Shown here: positions 52,021 to 60,959 of the stretch, one piece after another
How positions within the stretch are numbered: the first letter of the stretch is position 1
How the letters are laid out: each line of letters begins with the position of its first letter
Made by a program: the position numbers and the translations under genes
The notes under the pieces: generated by a model
Databases searched by the model: none
What the model saw: only the letters and a program-made list of their open reading frames with translations
What the model was told of the DNA's origin: nothing
Assembly: GCA_038237805.1 (NCBI GenBank)
Contig: JBBRYI010000015.1
Coordinates: 1 to 64,000 of the forward strand
Source: JBBQFI01 sp038237805
Lineage (GTDB): Bacteria; Verrucomicrobiota; Verrucomicrobiia; Chthoniobacterales; UBA10450
Length of the DNA: 64,000 nt
Reading direction: 5' to 3'

Positions 52021-54108
52021 GATGATGAAAGCGGCGGGCAAGAATCCGTTCTGCAATTGCGGGTAATCGGACGAAACCAATTCGTAGATCAACCAAAAAT
52101 GAAGCGCGCCGGACACGGCGGAGACAGCCCACGGCAATTGCGCGGCCTTCGCGGCGAAAAAAGCATAGCCGATAAAGAGCAGCGCGAAGACGACGTACCA
52201 GCCGAATGGAATTGCCGGGTTCAAGACGGAGAAATGGAGTGTGTGCCATCCGCGTTCAACCGCCCAAATGCCGAGGAGCGCAACGGCTGCAATCCAACTC
52301 ACGCGTGAAATGATCGCCAGCCCGAGAAGAAGAATTGCGAGCAGAAAAGCGACCGCCAGAATTGGGGTCGGGCTTAAGCCTGGCGATTTTGCGACCACCA
52401 TAAGCAGAAGGAGAAACGGCATGCCCGCTCCGATCGGTGGAATTGCCTGCCTTGAAAGGTCTGTCCCACTCGTTAGGCGGCGCATGAGAAATATTCCGGC
52501 TGAGAAAAAGAAAATCCCGATAACAGCCGTGACGCCGAGAAACGCGTCGAGATCATCGATCCCAACGGAGCCGACTTCGAGCCAAAGCCCGGCTGCGATG
52601 AGCGTAGCAAGAAGTGCGATGACAACGAGCGGCGTCGCTGTCGTGCGCAACGCGAGACCGAGAACGACAATGTTAATTAGAAAAACGCTCAACCAAACCA
52701 CCGGCGAATCTTGGTTGTGCCAGACACACAACCAGATCAGCACCAGCGGAAGGAGCGGAACGAAATTCTGCAATCGCCCGCGATTCGCTGGTACGACCGA
52801 AGCCTTCGGCCAAATCGCGAAACCGGCATGCAGAACGGCAAAAACCACGTAACTCCCAAGCCCCCACCGCAAAACCGACGCGTCGAGAAAGCCGGCGGTC
52901 CATCCGGCGAGAAGAGCGAAGACTGCGATGGCGGCGATTTCCGCGAAAAAGAAGAAGCCGGAAGCAATCGCAAGAAGTAACAACCCAACATCAGCCGCAA
53001 AAATAAAACTGAAGATGAAAGCGGCGCGCCGCGCAAGGGCTGGATAATCCGCGAGGATCCATGCCGCGAAGATGAGCGACGCAAATCCGCAAAGCGCAGC
53101 GGCCCATGCGGACCATTTTGCGGGCGTCGCGCTCTTTCGGCGCAGGAAAAAAATAAGGAGAAACTGCAATTGGAATCCGAGAAAAACGGTGAAGGCGGTC
53201 GTTGCTTTGGCGGCGTGGAAGAAATGCCAGGCCCACGCGAATTGCATCAAGACCGTGCCAAGCGCCGCGAGAAGGAGCAGGTGATCCCAGCGCTTGCGCA
53301 GCACGACCGCACCGACGCCGAAGTTGAGCAGCGCAATGTAACCGAACAATCCGAGCGGATGATCTTGTCCGGTCGAAAGCAAAACCGGTGTCAGAAATCC
53401 GCCGAGCAAACCGAGGATGACGACAACCTGCGCGTTGAGCACGACGGCGAGAAAAAATGCCACTATCGTGACGCACGACATGAGTGCGAATGCCGGCGTG
53501 AGCGAGATTAGATTATAGAAAGCTTCCGCTGCAAAAATATCGGCATAGAGAATGAGGATGCCGGTCGCACAAAGACTTTGACCCGGAACGCGATAATTTT
53601 TCTTCGCCGCGCGCCAGCCGGCAATTATCAAGCTCAACCCGATCAACGCACCAATCGCGATGCGCATGCGCGGCGTGATGAGATTGTTCTCGAAGGAATA
53701 TTTTACGAGGAAGACAACACCGAGGAAAAAGACGAAGCCTCCGATCCACGCGAAAAGTTTTACGCCCATGAAAGCTTCCCAATCAATCGCGGCGCGAACC
53801 GGCGCCGGTGGAGGAACTGCAGGACGTGGACTCGTTAGGCTCGGAGCAGGCGCTGGTGCAGGCTTCGCGACAAATAAGGGGAGCGGTGGCGGCATTGCCC
53901 GTGTCGCCCGCGGCGTCGGAGCAGACTGACTTTCTTTCGCGACTGTTTCGCGAGGTTGTCCGACTTCGAACGCGCCAATGCGCTCGCTTAATTTTTTAAT
54001 CTCCGATTCGACTGCACGAAGTCGACTCGAGTTCGTAACCGACATCACGATCGGAAGAATCAACGCGACCAGCCCTAACAGAACTATCAGACCGATGAAC
54101 ATTTCCAT
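51910..54108 (-). CDS. DUF2339 membrane protein, N-terminal part (frameshifted)
   Basis: The 732-codon frame starts with one helix and an Ala/Pro-rich linker (residues ~60-105), then AIDWEAFMGVKLFAWIGGFVFFLGVVFLVKYSFEN, the diagnostic entry to DUF2339, and about twenty further hydrophobic helices. After FLPAAFIIPYG (about residue 695) the frame leaves the family and ends in nonsense; the true continuation is in the neighbouring frame (51236..52020). The function of DUF2339 proteins is unknown. Start abuts the stop of the Nif3-like gene. Three GCCTAACGA words lie in the joined gene (51587, 52470, 53832). Confidence 0.82.
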   Translation of the reverse strand: MEMFIGLIVLLGLVALILPIVMSVTNSSRLRAVESEIKKLSERIGAFEVGQPRETVAKESQSAPTPRATRAMPPPLPLFVAKPAPAPAPSLTSPRPAVPPPAPVRAAIDWEAFMGVKLFAWIGGFVFFLGVVFLVKYSFENNLITPRMRIAIGALIGLSLIIAGWRAAKKNYRVPGQSLCATGILILYADIFAAEAFYNLISLTPAFALMSCVTIVAFFLAVVLNAQVVVILGLLGGFLTPVLLSTGQDHPLGLFGYIALLNFGVGAVVLRKRWDHLLLLAALGTVLMQFAWAWHFFHAAKATTAFTVFLGFQLQFLLIFFLRRKSATPAKWSAWAAALCGFASLIFAAWILADYPALARRAAFIFSFIFAADVGLLLLAIASGFFFFAEIAAIAVFALLAGWTAGFLDASVLRWGLGSYVVFAVLHAGFAIWPKASVVPANRGRLQNFVPLLPLVLIWLCVWHNQDSPVVWLSVFLINIVVLGLALRTTATPLVVIALLATLIAAGLWLEVGSVGIDDLDAFLGVTAVIGIFFFSAGIFLMRRLTSGTDLSRQAIPPIGAGMPFLLLLMVVAKSPGLSPTPILAVAFLLAILLLGLAIISRVSWIAAVALLGIWAVERGWHTLHFSVLNPAIPFGWYVVFALLFIGYAFFAAKAAQLPWAVSAVSGALHFWLIYELVSSDYPQLQNGFLPAAFIIPYGFESCIWSSVGKSIPLPVTRDWHGKAAPRFYSLV

Positions 54109-54864
54109 CTAAAACCCCGTCGGATGATCGATAAATTCCCAGGGGATTTTGAACTTGGTCGACAAATGCGCGGCGAGCGCTTTTACGCCAAAAGTTTCCG
54201 TGGCGTAGTGACCGCCGAGTAACAAATTCACACCCAGTTCCTCCGCGGCGACCGCGGCCCAGTGCGGCGCTTCGCCGGTAATGAATGTGTCGATACCTTC
54301 GCGCGCGGCGGCATAAATTTCTCCTCCAGCTCCGCCAGTGACGATTCCGATTGTCTTCGTTTCCGTTGGGCCCGCGCCCACGCATTGAACGCGGCCACTC
54401 AGACTCTGCTCGAGTCTGGCAATTAATTCTTCGCGGCGCACAGATGCGCTTACTTTTCGCCCGATGGGTTGGCCTTTCAGTTCGAGAAACGGTTCTGATT
54501 TTTCGAAGCCTAACGACCGGGCAAGTTGAATGTTGTTTCCGACTTGGGGATGCAGATCGAGCGGAAGATGTGCAGCATAAAGTGCGATGTCATTCTCGAT
54601 CGCAAACTTGAGCTGCCGATGCAGAGGACCGGCGATCGGTTGCAGACCGGGCCAGAACATTCCGTGATGAACAAGAAGAAGATTGATTTTTCCTTCGGCT
54701 GCGGCCCTCAATGTCGCGGTCGATGCGTCGACGGTGGCGCCGATCTTCGTCACATTTCCGGAATTCTCGATCTGCAATCCGTTCAAGGCATTCGGATAAT
54801 CTTCGACCTCGACGATGCGGAGATAGTCGTTGGAATAACGAACGATATCAGAAAGCTGAGCCAC
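54109..54864 (-). CDS. Nif3-like dinuclear metal centre protein (YbgI/DUF34)
   Basis: The 251-residue protein has GTG start and two halves typical of Nif3/YbgI: ALNGLQIENSGNVTKIGATVDAS and NLLLVHHGMFWPG (metal-binding His pair) in the first, FITGEAPHWAAVAAEELGVNLLLGGHYATETFGVKAL in the second with further His/Glu ligands. The hexameric family may be a GTP cyclohydrolase 1 type 2-like hydrolase; its true role is unsettled. It is directly upstream of the DUF2339 gene with no gap. Confidence 0.93.
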   Translation of the reverse strand: MAQLSDIVRYSNDYLRIVEVEDYPNALNGLQIENSGNVTKIGATVDASTATLRAAAEGKINLLLVHHGMFWPGLQPIAGPLHRQLKFAIENDIALYAAHLPLDLHPQVGNNIQLARSLGFEKSEPFLELKGQPIGRKVSASVRREELIARLEQSLSGRVQCVGAGPTETKTIGIVTGGAGGEIYAAAREGIDTFITGEAPHWAAVAAEELGVNLLLGGHYATETFGVKALAAHLSTKFKIPWEFIDHPTGF

Positions 54865-54946
54865 GTTGATTCGTTTACGAATACCAAGCCGCTACTGCAA
54901 CGCGAAAACGGCGATGCAAAGAAGTGCGTGACGGCTGCGATCGTCT

Positions 54947-55876
54947 TTACCGCAGCGTCCATGGACGAAAATAATCGAGTAAAATGAGACGACCGGGCAA
55001 TTGCGCACGCTGGTAATCGCGCAGCACGCGCGGGAAATCAGTCATCGGCCCGAAAATAAATCCGCGATCGAGCGGCTGGAAAAAATTGTCCTGGTGGCTC
55101 GGCAAAATGTAACGCGGTCGCAATCGACGGACCGCTTCGATAAATCGCGCGCGCGAATCGGGTAATGCGACGCCGAGAATGGCGAGATCGACCGGGCCAA
55201 CTTGCGCTGGCGGAAGAAGCGAAGGTCTTCCGCCGGAATCAATGTAGATACGCTTGCCGTCTGCTTCGATCAGGAACGCAAGCGGTTGGCCGCATTTCCA
55301 ATCGGAGGCACGTCGTGGCGGCGCGTCGTTCTTGCGTTCACCGGAAAAGGGAACACCAATCGGAAAAACGCGATCGTGCGCCGCCGCAAAAACGCGGATC
55401 GTCCAAGGACCAACGCGACGCGAATCACCGGGCGCAACCAAATCACATCGGTTTCCGGACGCGCCCGCCGCTTTTGCCAACTCCACCGCTGTCTTCGACG
55501 CCAGCAAACGCGCTCCGGTCAGCCGCATGATACGCGGCACATCGAAAAGATGATCGATGTGTCCGTGAGTGACGAGAATTGCATGGACCCTCGGACGCAG
55601 AGATTGCATTCCTTCGGCGATGCGATGCTCGTTAGGCCGGACGCGCTGACCGAAAATGGTCGCCATTAATCCAACGCGCGAAAAATAGGGATCGAGAAGC
55701 AACACCTGATTTCCAGCTTCGAATTGGTAGCCGTTCGTTCCGAGATACGTAATGCGAACGCCGCCGCCAGAGCGGCGCGATTGTTTTGCATCGACCACGA
55801 CAAGGTTGGCGTATCGTTCCAAACCCGCGCCCGCAACGTGGGCAGCGAAAAAGAGACCGAGTAATACGCGCTTCAT
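54947..55876 (-). CDS. MBL-fold metallo-hydrolase, exported
   Basis: The 309-residue protein begins with a signal-like segment (MKRVLLGLFFAAHVAGAG). The metallo-beta-lactamase motif THGHIDH lies at residues 103-109, DSGG near 213 and PSHQDN near 260 supply further metal ligands. Closest in layout to the UlaG/NAPE-PLD-like group (ITYLGTNGYQFEAGNQVLLLDPYFSR). Substrate unknown. The ATG at 55876 is chosen; the frame extends to 55999 across an intergenic repeat. Confidence 0.87.
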   Translation of the reverse strand: MKRVLLGLFFAAHVAGAGLERYANLVVVDAKQSRRSGGGVRITYLGTNGYQFEAGNQVLLLDPYFSRVGLMATIFGQRVRPNEHRIAEGMQSLRPRVHAILVTHGHIDHLFDVPRIMRLTGARLLASKTAVELAKAAGASGNRCDLVAPGDSRRVGPWTIRVFAAAHDRVFPIGVPFSGERKNDAPPRRASDWKCGQPLAFLIEADGKRIYIDSGGRPSLLPPAQVGPVDLAILGVALPDSRARFIEAVRRLRPRYILPSHQDNFFQPLDRGFIFGPMTDFPRVLRDYQRAQLPGRLILLDYFRPWTLR

Positions 55877-55887
55877 TATCTTCTTTC

Positions 55888-55959
55888 TGTAGCGGCGGTC
55901 TCTGACCGTCGCACAACTTATGCGGGGAAAAATGCGACGCTCACAGACTGCCGCTACAA
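55888..55959. repeat. Hairpin repeat, TGTAGCGGCGGTC family (copy 4)
   Basis: TGTAGCGGCGGTCTCTGACCGTCGCA at the left pairs with TGCGACGCTCACAGACTGCCGCTACA at the right. It lies just upstream of the MBL gene. Confidence 0.82.
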
Positions 55960-56065
55960 TAAGCAAAACTATGCTGCTTCGCCCGGGCCTGTCGATCACA
56001 CAGGGTCAGCGCAGTCTTGACGAAAGCGCCGGAGATTGGAACGATACAAGCACGGGAGGAAATTT

Positions 56066-56476
56066 TTGGAATACACGGACGCACCACCGAGCGAAGTAAC
56101 GCCTAACGAGTCGGAGACAATGTCGTGTCCCCTGTGCGGCAAGACACTGCCGAAAGACGCGCAGAGTTGCGATCAATGCGACTGGACGCGCGGCGAGCCT
56201 TCCGAGGGAGCCGAAGGCAAAGCGAGCGATCTGGTCGCGCTACTTTTAAGTGTGCTCCCCGGATTGGGTCACGTCTACAAGGGACACAAGCTGATTGGAT
56301 TCCTGCTCATTCTCGGCGCACCGTTTGCAGTTGCGTTGTCGGCGTTGGCCGCAACGGCGACGGCCGGTTTTGGTCTCGGCCTGATGGTTTTCTATTGGTT
56401 CGCGGTCATGTTCCATGCGTATGCGATCTCGGATCGCGTGACGCCGGGAATCAAGGACGAAGGCGAACAGTATTAG
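56066..56476 (+). CDS. Zinc-ribbon membrane protein, ~136 residues
   Basis: A zinc ribbon (CPLCGKTLPKDAQSCDQCDW, two CxxC pairs) is followed by two hydrophobic helices (DLVALLLSVLPGLGHVYKGHKLIGFLLILG and FGLGLMVFYWFAVMFHAY) of the TM2-like type. Role unknown. The TTG at 56066 has an excellent ribosome site (GGAGGA at 56055-56060), which favours it over the ATG at 56120. A GCCTAACGAGT word (56101) encodes TPNES before the ribbon, and another (56483) follows the stop. Confidence 0.78.
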   Translation: MEYTDAPPSEVTPNESETMSCPLCGKTLPKDAQSCDQCDWTRGEPSEGAEGKASDLVALLLSVLPGLGHVYKGHKLIGFLLILGAPFAVALSALAATATAGFGLGLMVFYWFAVMFHAYAISDRVTPGIKDEGEQY

Positions 56477-56508
56477 GCTTATTCGTTAGGCGAATGCTGC
56501 CTTCGCCT

Positions 56509-56636
56509 GGGTAGCGCGGCGTCTCGCCCGTATTGCTCCGCGTCTCGCGGAGCAAAATTAATCACGATGTCGCCGCTCAACCAACTCGCCGGACGAGACG
56601 TCCGGCACGGCGCGCGAGACACGCGCCCTACCCCGA
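56509..56636. repeat. Hairpin repeat, GGTAGCGCGGCGTCTCGCC family
   Basis: GGGTAGCGCGGCGTCTCGCCCG at the left pairs with the right-end GGCGCGCGAGACACGCGCCCTACC. Inside are two smaller hairpins, CTCCGCG-TCTCGCGGAG and CCGGACGAGACGTCCGG. It occupies the gap between two convergent genes. Confidence 0.78.
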
Positions 56637-57695
56637 TCACGATAGCGCGCGCTGGATCTCCTCAAGGATTTCCTTAAGTCCGTAGCGGAATTTCCACGCG
56701 GGATAATGTTCCTGAAATTTGCGCACATCGCTGATCCACCAAATGTGATCGCCGATGCGATTGTTCTCCTCATAACTCCAGGATAATTTTCGGCCGCTGA
56801 TTTCCTCGCACATCTGGATCGCTTCGAGCATGGAGCAGTTGCTGTGTCGACTGCCGCCGATGTTGTAGACCTCGGCAATGCGCGGGGCGCGAATAAATTC
56901 GGCGAACGCTTCAACGAGATCGTAGCTGTGAATGTTGTCGCGCACTTGTTTGCCTTTGTATCCGAAGACGCGATACGGGCGGCCGCTCACGGCGCAGATC
57001 ATTAAATAAGAGAGAAATCCGTGGAGCTCGGTGCCGGCATGCGCGGGGCCGGTGAGGCAACCACCGCGAAAACAAACTGTCGGCATGTTGAAATAGCGGC
57101 CGTATTCCTGCACCAAAATATCAGCCGCCGCTTTCGATGCACCAAAGAGCGAATGCTTTGTGTAATCGATGCTCATGGTTTCAGAAATTCCGGGCTCGTA
57201 TTCGTGGCCCTTGGCAATTTCCCAACGCAGCGGCAGTTCATTTAGGGGCAGGCGATTTGGCGTGTCGCCATAGACTTTGTTCGTCGATGTGAAAACGAAT
57301 GGTGCTTCCGGGCAAAAATTTCTCGTCGCTTCGAGCAGATTTAAAGTGCCGTTCGCGTTCACGGTGAAATCCGTTTGCGGATCGCGCGCCGCCCAATCGT
57401 GGGAAGGTTGCGCCGCGGTGTGCACTATCGCCGCAATGTCGCGGGCATTTTGTTTGAACAGATCGGCGATCGCAGTCGCATCGCGGATATCGAGATCGTG
57501 ATGCTGATAGTCGGGGATCGTTTCTATTAGACGATCGCGCGTTTTTTTTGTGGAAGCTTCGGCGCCGAAGAACTGGCTGCGCATATCATTGTCGATCCCG
57601 ATGACGCGCATTCCCTCTTTCGCAAAATGTTTAACCGTTTCGGACCCGATCAATCCTGCGGAACCTGTGACAATGATTGTCCGAGCTTTTTGCAT
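56637..57695 (-). CDS. NAD-dependent sugar epimerase/dehydratase (CDP-paratose 2-epimerase-like)
   Basis: This 352-residue extended SDR has NAD loop GSAGLIGSE at residues 11-19, HTAAQPSHDWAARDP near 92-106 as in CDP-paratose/tyvelose epimerases, and VFTSTNKVYGD. Where the YxxxK motif is expected it has SLFGASK (182-188), with Phe for the catalytic Tyr. GKQVRDNIHSYDLVEAF and EVYNIGGSRHSNCSMLEA complete the fold. It acts on a nucleotide sugar for surface glycans; the exact reaction is open. It is 3 bases upstream of pgl. Confidence 0.87.
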   Translation of the reverse strand: MQKARTIIVTGSAGLIGSETVKHFAKEGMRVIGIDNDMRSQFFGAEASTKKTRDRLIETIPDYQHHDLDIRDATAIADLFKQNARDIAAIVHTAAQPSHDWAARDPQTDFTVNANGTLNLLEATRNFCPEAPFVFTSTNKVYGDTPNRLPLNELPLRWEIAKGHEYEPGISETMSIDYTKHSLFGASKAAADILVQEYGRYFNMPTVCFRGGCLTGPAHAGTELHGFLSYLMICAVSGRPYRVFGYKGKQVRDNIHSYDLVEAFAEFIRAPRIAEVYNIGGSRHSNCSMLEAIQMCEEISGRKLSWSYEENNRIGDHIWWISDVRKFQEHYPAWKFRYGLKEILEEIQRALS

Positions 57696-57698
57696 AGC

Positions 57699-58397
57699 TC
57701 AGCCAGCCTTCCCAATAATCCAGGTAATTTGGCCGTTGACCGGCTCGACGCGAGCGGCAGGAAATGTGAGATCACCTCGCAGCACACCCTCGATCAGCTT
57801 CTCTTGCTTTTTCGCGTCAACGAGAAAACAAATGTGACGCGCTTGATTGATAAGGGGCAATGTGCAAGTCAGGCGCCAGGCTTGTAATTTCGGGACAAAG
57901 TTCGCGACAACTTTCTGGACTTTCTCCTCGAGCGCGGCTGTTCCGGGAAAGAGCGACGCAGTATGGCCATCGTCCCCCAAGCCGAGCAGGATCAAATCGT
58001 GCCGGTAAATTTGTTCACCGCGCTGGGTCGCGAGCAGATTGAGATGGTCCTGATATTCTTGCGCGGCCAATTTCGGATCGGCCTCCCCGCGCAGGCGCGC
58101 AATGGACCGCTCTGGAATTCCCGCCGGTAAAAACAGCGACTCGTTTGCCATGCGGAAATTGCTTTCCACGTCGTCGGGGGGGACACAGCGTTCGTCGCCA
58201 AAAGTAAAATGCACTTTTTCCCACGGCAGTTCGCGAGCGGCACGCACAAAATTCTCATAGACCGGTTGCGGTGTTTTTCCGCCGGAGAGTGCGATGCGAA
58301 ACTCATTGCGCTCCGCGAGCGACGTTCGCGCGTGACCGACGATAAAGTTTGCCGCGTCCTGCGCGAAGTTTTCGGAGTGAATAATTTCGCGGCTCAT
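57699..58397 (-). CDS. pgl: 6-phosphogluconolactonase
   Basis: The 232-residue enzyme hydrolyses 6-phosphoglucono-lactone in the oxidative pentose phosphate pathway. RIALSGGKTPQPVYENF near residue 34, FTFGDERCVPPDDVESNFRMA near 65-85 and LGLGDDGHTASLFPG at 138-152 are the family signatures, with the catalytic His in the last. ATG at 58397 fits the family; the upstream frame to 58472 crosses a repeat. No zwf or gnd gene is nearby; it appears co-transcribed into the epimerase. Confidence 0.93.
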   Translation of the reverse strand: MSREIIHSENFAQDAANFIVGHARTSLAERNEFRIALSGGKTPQPVYENFVRAARELPWEKVHFTFGDERCVPPDDVESNFRMANESLFLPAGIPERSIARLRGEADPKLAAQEYQDHLNLLATQRGEQIYRHDLILLGLGDDGHTASLFPGTAALEEKVQKVVANFVPKLQAWRLTCTLPLINQARHICFLVDAKKQEKLIEGVLRGDLTFPAARVEPVNGQITWIIGKAG

Positions 58398-58404
58398 GGA
58401 TAAT

Positions 58405-58472
58405 GTGGGAGCGGCCTTTGTGCCGCGACTATCGGTCCGCGATGATGATCGGGGCGCTGAGGCCCCTCCCAC
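58405..58472. repeat. Hairpin repeat, GTGGGAGCGGCCTTTGTGCCGCGAC family
   Basis: GTGGGAGCGGCC at the left pairs with GGCCCCTCCCAC at the right, with an internal GCGGC/GCCGC hairpin. It lies between msrA and pgl. Confidence 0.7.
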
Positions 58473-58478
58473 TTTGCG

Positions 58479-58955
58479 TTAAATCGCACAATGCGATCGA
58501 CCGCGCTTTTCGAGATAGCGCTGATGATATTCTTCCGCGCGATAGAACTTCGCCGCGGGTTCGATTTGAGTGACGACGGGACTGCGGAACTTCCCGCTTT
58601 TTTCCAGCGCAGCCTTGGAAGATTCCGCGATCGCGCGTTGTTCGGGTGAGTGATAGAAAATGACAGAACGATATTGCGTCCCCATATCCGGCCCCTGCCG
58701 GTTCAAGGTTGTCGGATTGTGGCTGCTCCAAAAGACATCGAGCAACTTCTCATAACTAACGAGAGCGGGATCGAATTCGACCTGCACCACCTCGGCGTGT
58801 CCAGTCTCGTCCGTGCAAACATTTTCGTAGGTCGGGTTCTCGGTATTTCCTCCGGCGTAACCAACGGCGGCGTCAGTCACGCCTTCGGTATTGCGAAACG
58901 TTGTTTCGACTCCCCAAAAACACCCGGCGCCGAAGGTCGCTTTTTCAGTAGCCAT
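58479..58955 (-). CDS. msrA: Peptide-methionine (S)-S-oxide reductase MsrA
   Basis: This 158-residue repair enzyme reduces methionine sulfoxide. The catalytic Cys 12 is in GAGCFWGVE, followed by GVTDAAVGYAGG, GHAEVVQVEFDP and the FWSSHNPTTLNRQGPDMGTQYRSVIF signature. C-terminal resolving Cys of the form near KRGRSHC is present. Normal length for a single-domain MsrA; no MsrB is adjacent. Confidence 0.95.
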   Translation of the reverse strand: MATEKATFGAGCFWGVETTFRNTEGVTDAAVGYAGGNTENPTYENVCTDETGHAEVVQVEFDPALVSYEKLLDVFWSSHNPTTLNRQGPDMGTQYRSVIFYHSPEQRAIAESSKAALEKSGKFRSPVVTQIEPAAKFYRAEEYHQRYLEKRGRSHCAI

Positions 58956-59055
58956 ATTTGCACGATGAAACGGGAATGGCCCTCGCGCAACAATGGCATA
59001 TTATTGCCTAACGAGTGGTGCAGTTATTTACGGTCTCCGGGGGCCGCAAAGAAAT

Positions 59056-59163
59056 GCTGTCATCCCGAGCGCAGCGAGGAACCTTACAAATTCCGAGCCG
59101 TTTACTTCGGGGAAAAACGATCGGACACTCGCGAGATCCCTCGCGTTTGCTCGGGATGACAGC
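59056..59163. repeat. Hairpin repeat, GTCATCCCGAGCG family (copy 5)
   Basis: GCTGTCATCCCGAGC (59056-59070) and GCTCGGGATGACAGC (59149-59163) are exact complements, the best-preserved arms of this family. It occupies the gap 58956-59188 together with a GCCTAACGAGT word at 59006. Confidence 0.88.
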
Positions 59164-59188
59164 AAACAAAATCCCCCGTCTTAGCGGG

Positions 59189-59932
59189 CTACATCACCAT
59201 GCCGCCGTCTACCGTAAGGACCTGACCGGTGATGTAGTTTGCTTCAGGCGAAGCGAGAAACGCGACGGCGGCGGCGATGTCCTCCGGCTGGCCGAGTTTC
59301 GCGAGCGGAATCTTCGACATGATGGTTTGTTTCACTTCTTCCGACAACGCGCCCGTCATATCTGTAACAACAAAGCCGGGGGCAACCGCGTTCACTGTGA
59401 TACCGCGACTGGCTAGCTCGCGCGCGAGGGTTTTCGTAAGACCAAGCAGGCCTGCTTTGCTCGCGGCATAATTTGCCTGACCGGCGTTGCCGGTTAATCC
59501 GCTGACGGAGCTGATATTGATGATGCGACCGCTGCGTTGCTTGATCATCCACCGCATCACCGCCTGCGAAAAGTTGAAGGCGCCTTTGAGATTCGTGTCG
59601 ATAACGGTGTCCCAATCCTCCATCGACATGCGCATGCTCAAACCATCGCGCGTTACACCGGCGTTATTCACGAGCACATCGACACGACCAAAATCTTCCA
59701 GAATTTGCCCGCCAATTTTTTGCACGGCCGAGTGATCCGCCACATCGACCGCGTATGATTTCGCGGCATCGGCGCGCACGGCGTTGATTTCATCCGCCGT
59801 TTTCTTTGCATTCTCCGCGCTACGACTGACCGAGGCGACACGAGCACCCTCCTGCGCCAAGCGAAGCGCGATTGCATGCCCAATCCCCCGCCCCGCTCCC
59901 GTGACAATCGCAACCTGATTTTCAAACCTCAT
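59189..59932 (-). CDS. fabG: 3-oxoacyl-[acyl-carrier-protein] reductase FabG
   Basis: The 247-residue SDR reduces 3-oxoacyl-ACP with NADPH in fatty-acid elongation. GAGRGIG at 12-18, NNAG at 89-92, catalytic Ser 141 or 142 in NISSVSG, and YAASK (Tyr 155, Lys 159) are present; the C-terminus GQVLTVDGGMVM is typical of FabG. No other fab gene is here, so it could serve another 3-oxoacyl substrate. ATG at 59932 is preferred over one at 59944, which would overlap the next gene. Confidence 0.9.
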   Translation of the reverse strand: MRFENQVAIVTGAGRGIGHAIALRLAQEGARVASVSRSAENAKKTADEINAVRADAAKSYAVDVADHSAVQKIGGQILEDFGRVDVLVNNAGVTRDGLSMRMSMEDWDTVIDTNLKGAFNFSQAVMRWMIKQRSGRIINISSVSGLTGNAGQANYAASKAGLLGLTKTLARELASRGITVNAVAPGFVVTDMTGALSEEVKQTIMSKIPLAKLGQPEDIAAAVAFLASPEANYITGQVLTVDGGMVM

Positions 59933-59933
59933 T

Positions 59934-60791
59934 TTAATAAGCAACCTCCGTCAGAAAATAATCAAGCAAGCTGTTGAATTTTACAGGATCATCGACAAAG
60001 AGGGCGTGGCCAGCATCGGTAAAAGTTTCCACCTTTGCGTTTTTAATTTTTTTCTGCATCTCGATCGCGGCCGATTCGGGAATGGTCGCTCTTATTATCA
60101 AAGTTGGCTTGTCGATTTTGCTCAGCGCCGCGCGATTGTCCGTTTTGGTCGACGCCACACTTAATGCGTAGGCTGCTTCCGTCGGTGTGCGCAGCGACGC
60201 CGCCGTAATTCTCTTAAAGTACGGTTCGCTCTGAGGTTTTTTGAACAGGCCGCGGACGAATTTATCGGCAAACGTTTCCCGGTCTTTACGCATCATGGCA
60301 AGAAACGGAAGATCTTCAGCCTTCGTGCCGGAAGGCAAATCGATTCCGGCGATTCCATCAACGAAGACGATTCCGCGAATGGTGGCGGTCCCGAATTGAT
60401 CGACATAAGAAGCGATTTCGTTTACCGCGCTCGACCATCCCACGAGCGCAACCGGCGCCAGTTTCAATTTGTCTACTACGGCTTTGATATCGCGGGCGCG
60501 CGCGCCGGGATCGAAATCAGTTTTCGTTTGCGACGATTCGCCCTGACAACGCGGATCCATCGCAATGACGCGATAAGCCTGCTTGAAATGATTGATTTGC
60601 GGAGCCCAAATCTCCGCGGGCATCGTCCATCCAGGAACGAACAAAATTGATCGGCCCCTCCCTTTTTCTAAACAGTGGATTTTTATTCCGTCGGTAGTTT
60701 GAACAAAATGATTCTCGACCAGCTTTTCTTCTTCCTCGGCCAGAAGCGAGCCTGCCGCGAGCAGAACGGTGAGGCAGAACGCGAATCGCAT
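59934..60791 (-). CDS. Alpha/beta hydrolase, exported
   Basis: The 285-residue protein has a signal peptide (MRFAFCLTVLLAAGSLLA) and an alpha/beta hydrolase fold: oxyanion region ILFVPGWTMPAEIW, nucleophile elbow GWSSA (Ser 120), and catalytic His in DAGHALFVDDP near residue 263. Lid and fold resemble haloperoxidase-like esterases. Ends one base before the fabG start, so they share a transcript, but a periplasmic hydrolase and FabG need not be functionally linked. Confidence 0.88.
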   Translation of the reverse strand: MRFAFCLTVLLAAGSLLAEEEEKLVENHFVQTTDGIKIHCLEKGRGRSILFVPGWTMPAEIWAPQINHFKQAYRVIAMDPRCQGESSQTKTDFDPGARARDIKAVVDKLKLAPVALVGWSSAVNEIASYVDQFGTATIRGIVFVDGIAGIDLPSGTKAEDLPFLAMMRKDRETFADKFVRGLFKKPQSEPYFKRITAASLRTPTEAAYALSVASTKTDNRAALSKIDKPTLIIRATIPESAAIEMQKKIKNAKVETFTDAGHALFVDDPVKFNSLLDYFLTEVAY

Positions 60792-60888
60792 GACAACTGC
60801 TACTAAAACGGAACGACGAGATTGGAACAAGATGGAAACATTGATCGCGAAACAGAGTGCGACGAATGCGCGCGCCAATATTATTCGG

Positions 60889-60920
60889 GAGGTCCCTCGC
60901 ATTCGCTTGGGATGACAAGC
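60889..60920. repeat. Single arm of the GTCATCCCGAGCG family (copy 6)
   Basis: GGAGGTCCCTCGCATTCGCTTGGGATGACAAGC matches the right arm of the copies at 16576 and 59056; no left arm is found. It lies in the divergent gap between the hydrolase and TPM genes. Confidence 0.65.
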
Positions 60921-60959
60921 ATTGGATGCAAACAGATTAACCAAAGATACACTTGCGCG

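Noticed and set aside
52021..52249. ATG-started extension of the DUF2339 C-terminal frame
   Set aside because: Arg-rich, no similarity to the family, and lies opposite a clean in-family frame; only the part below about 52020 is genuine.
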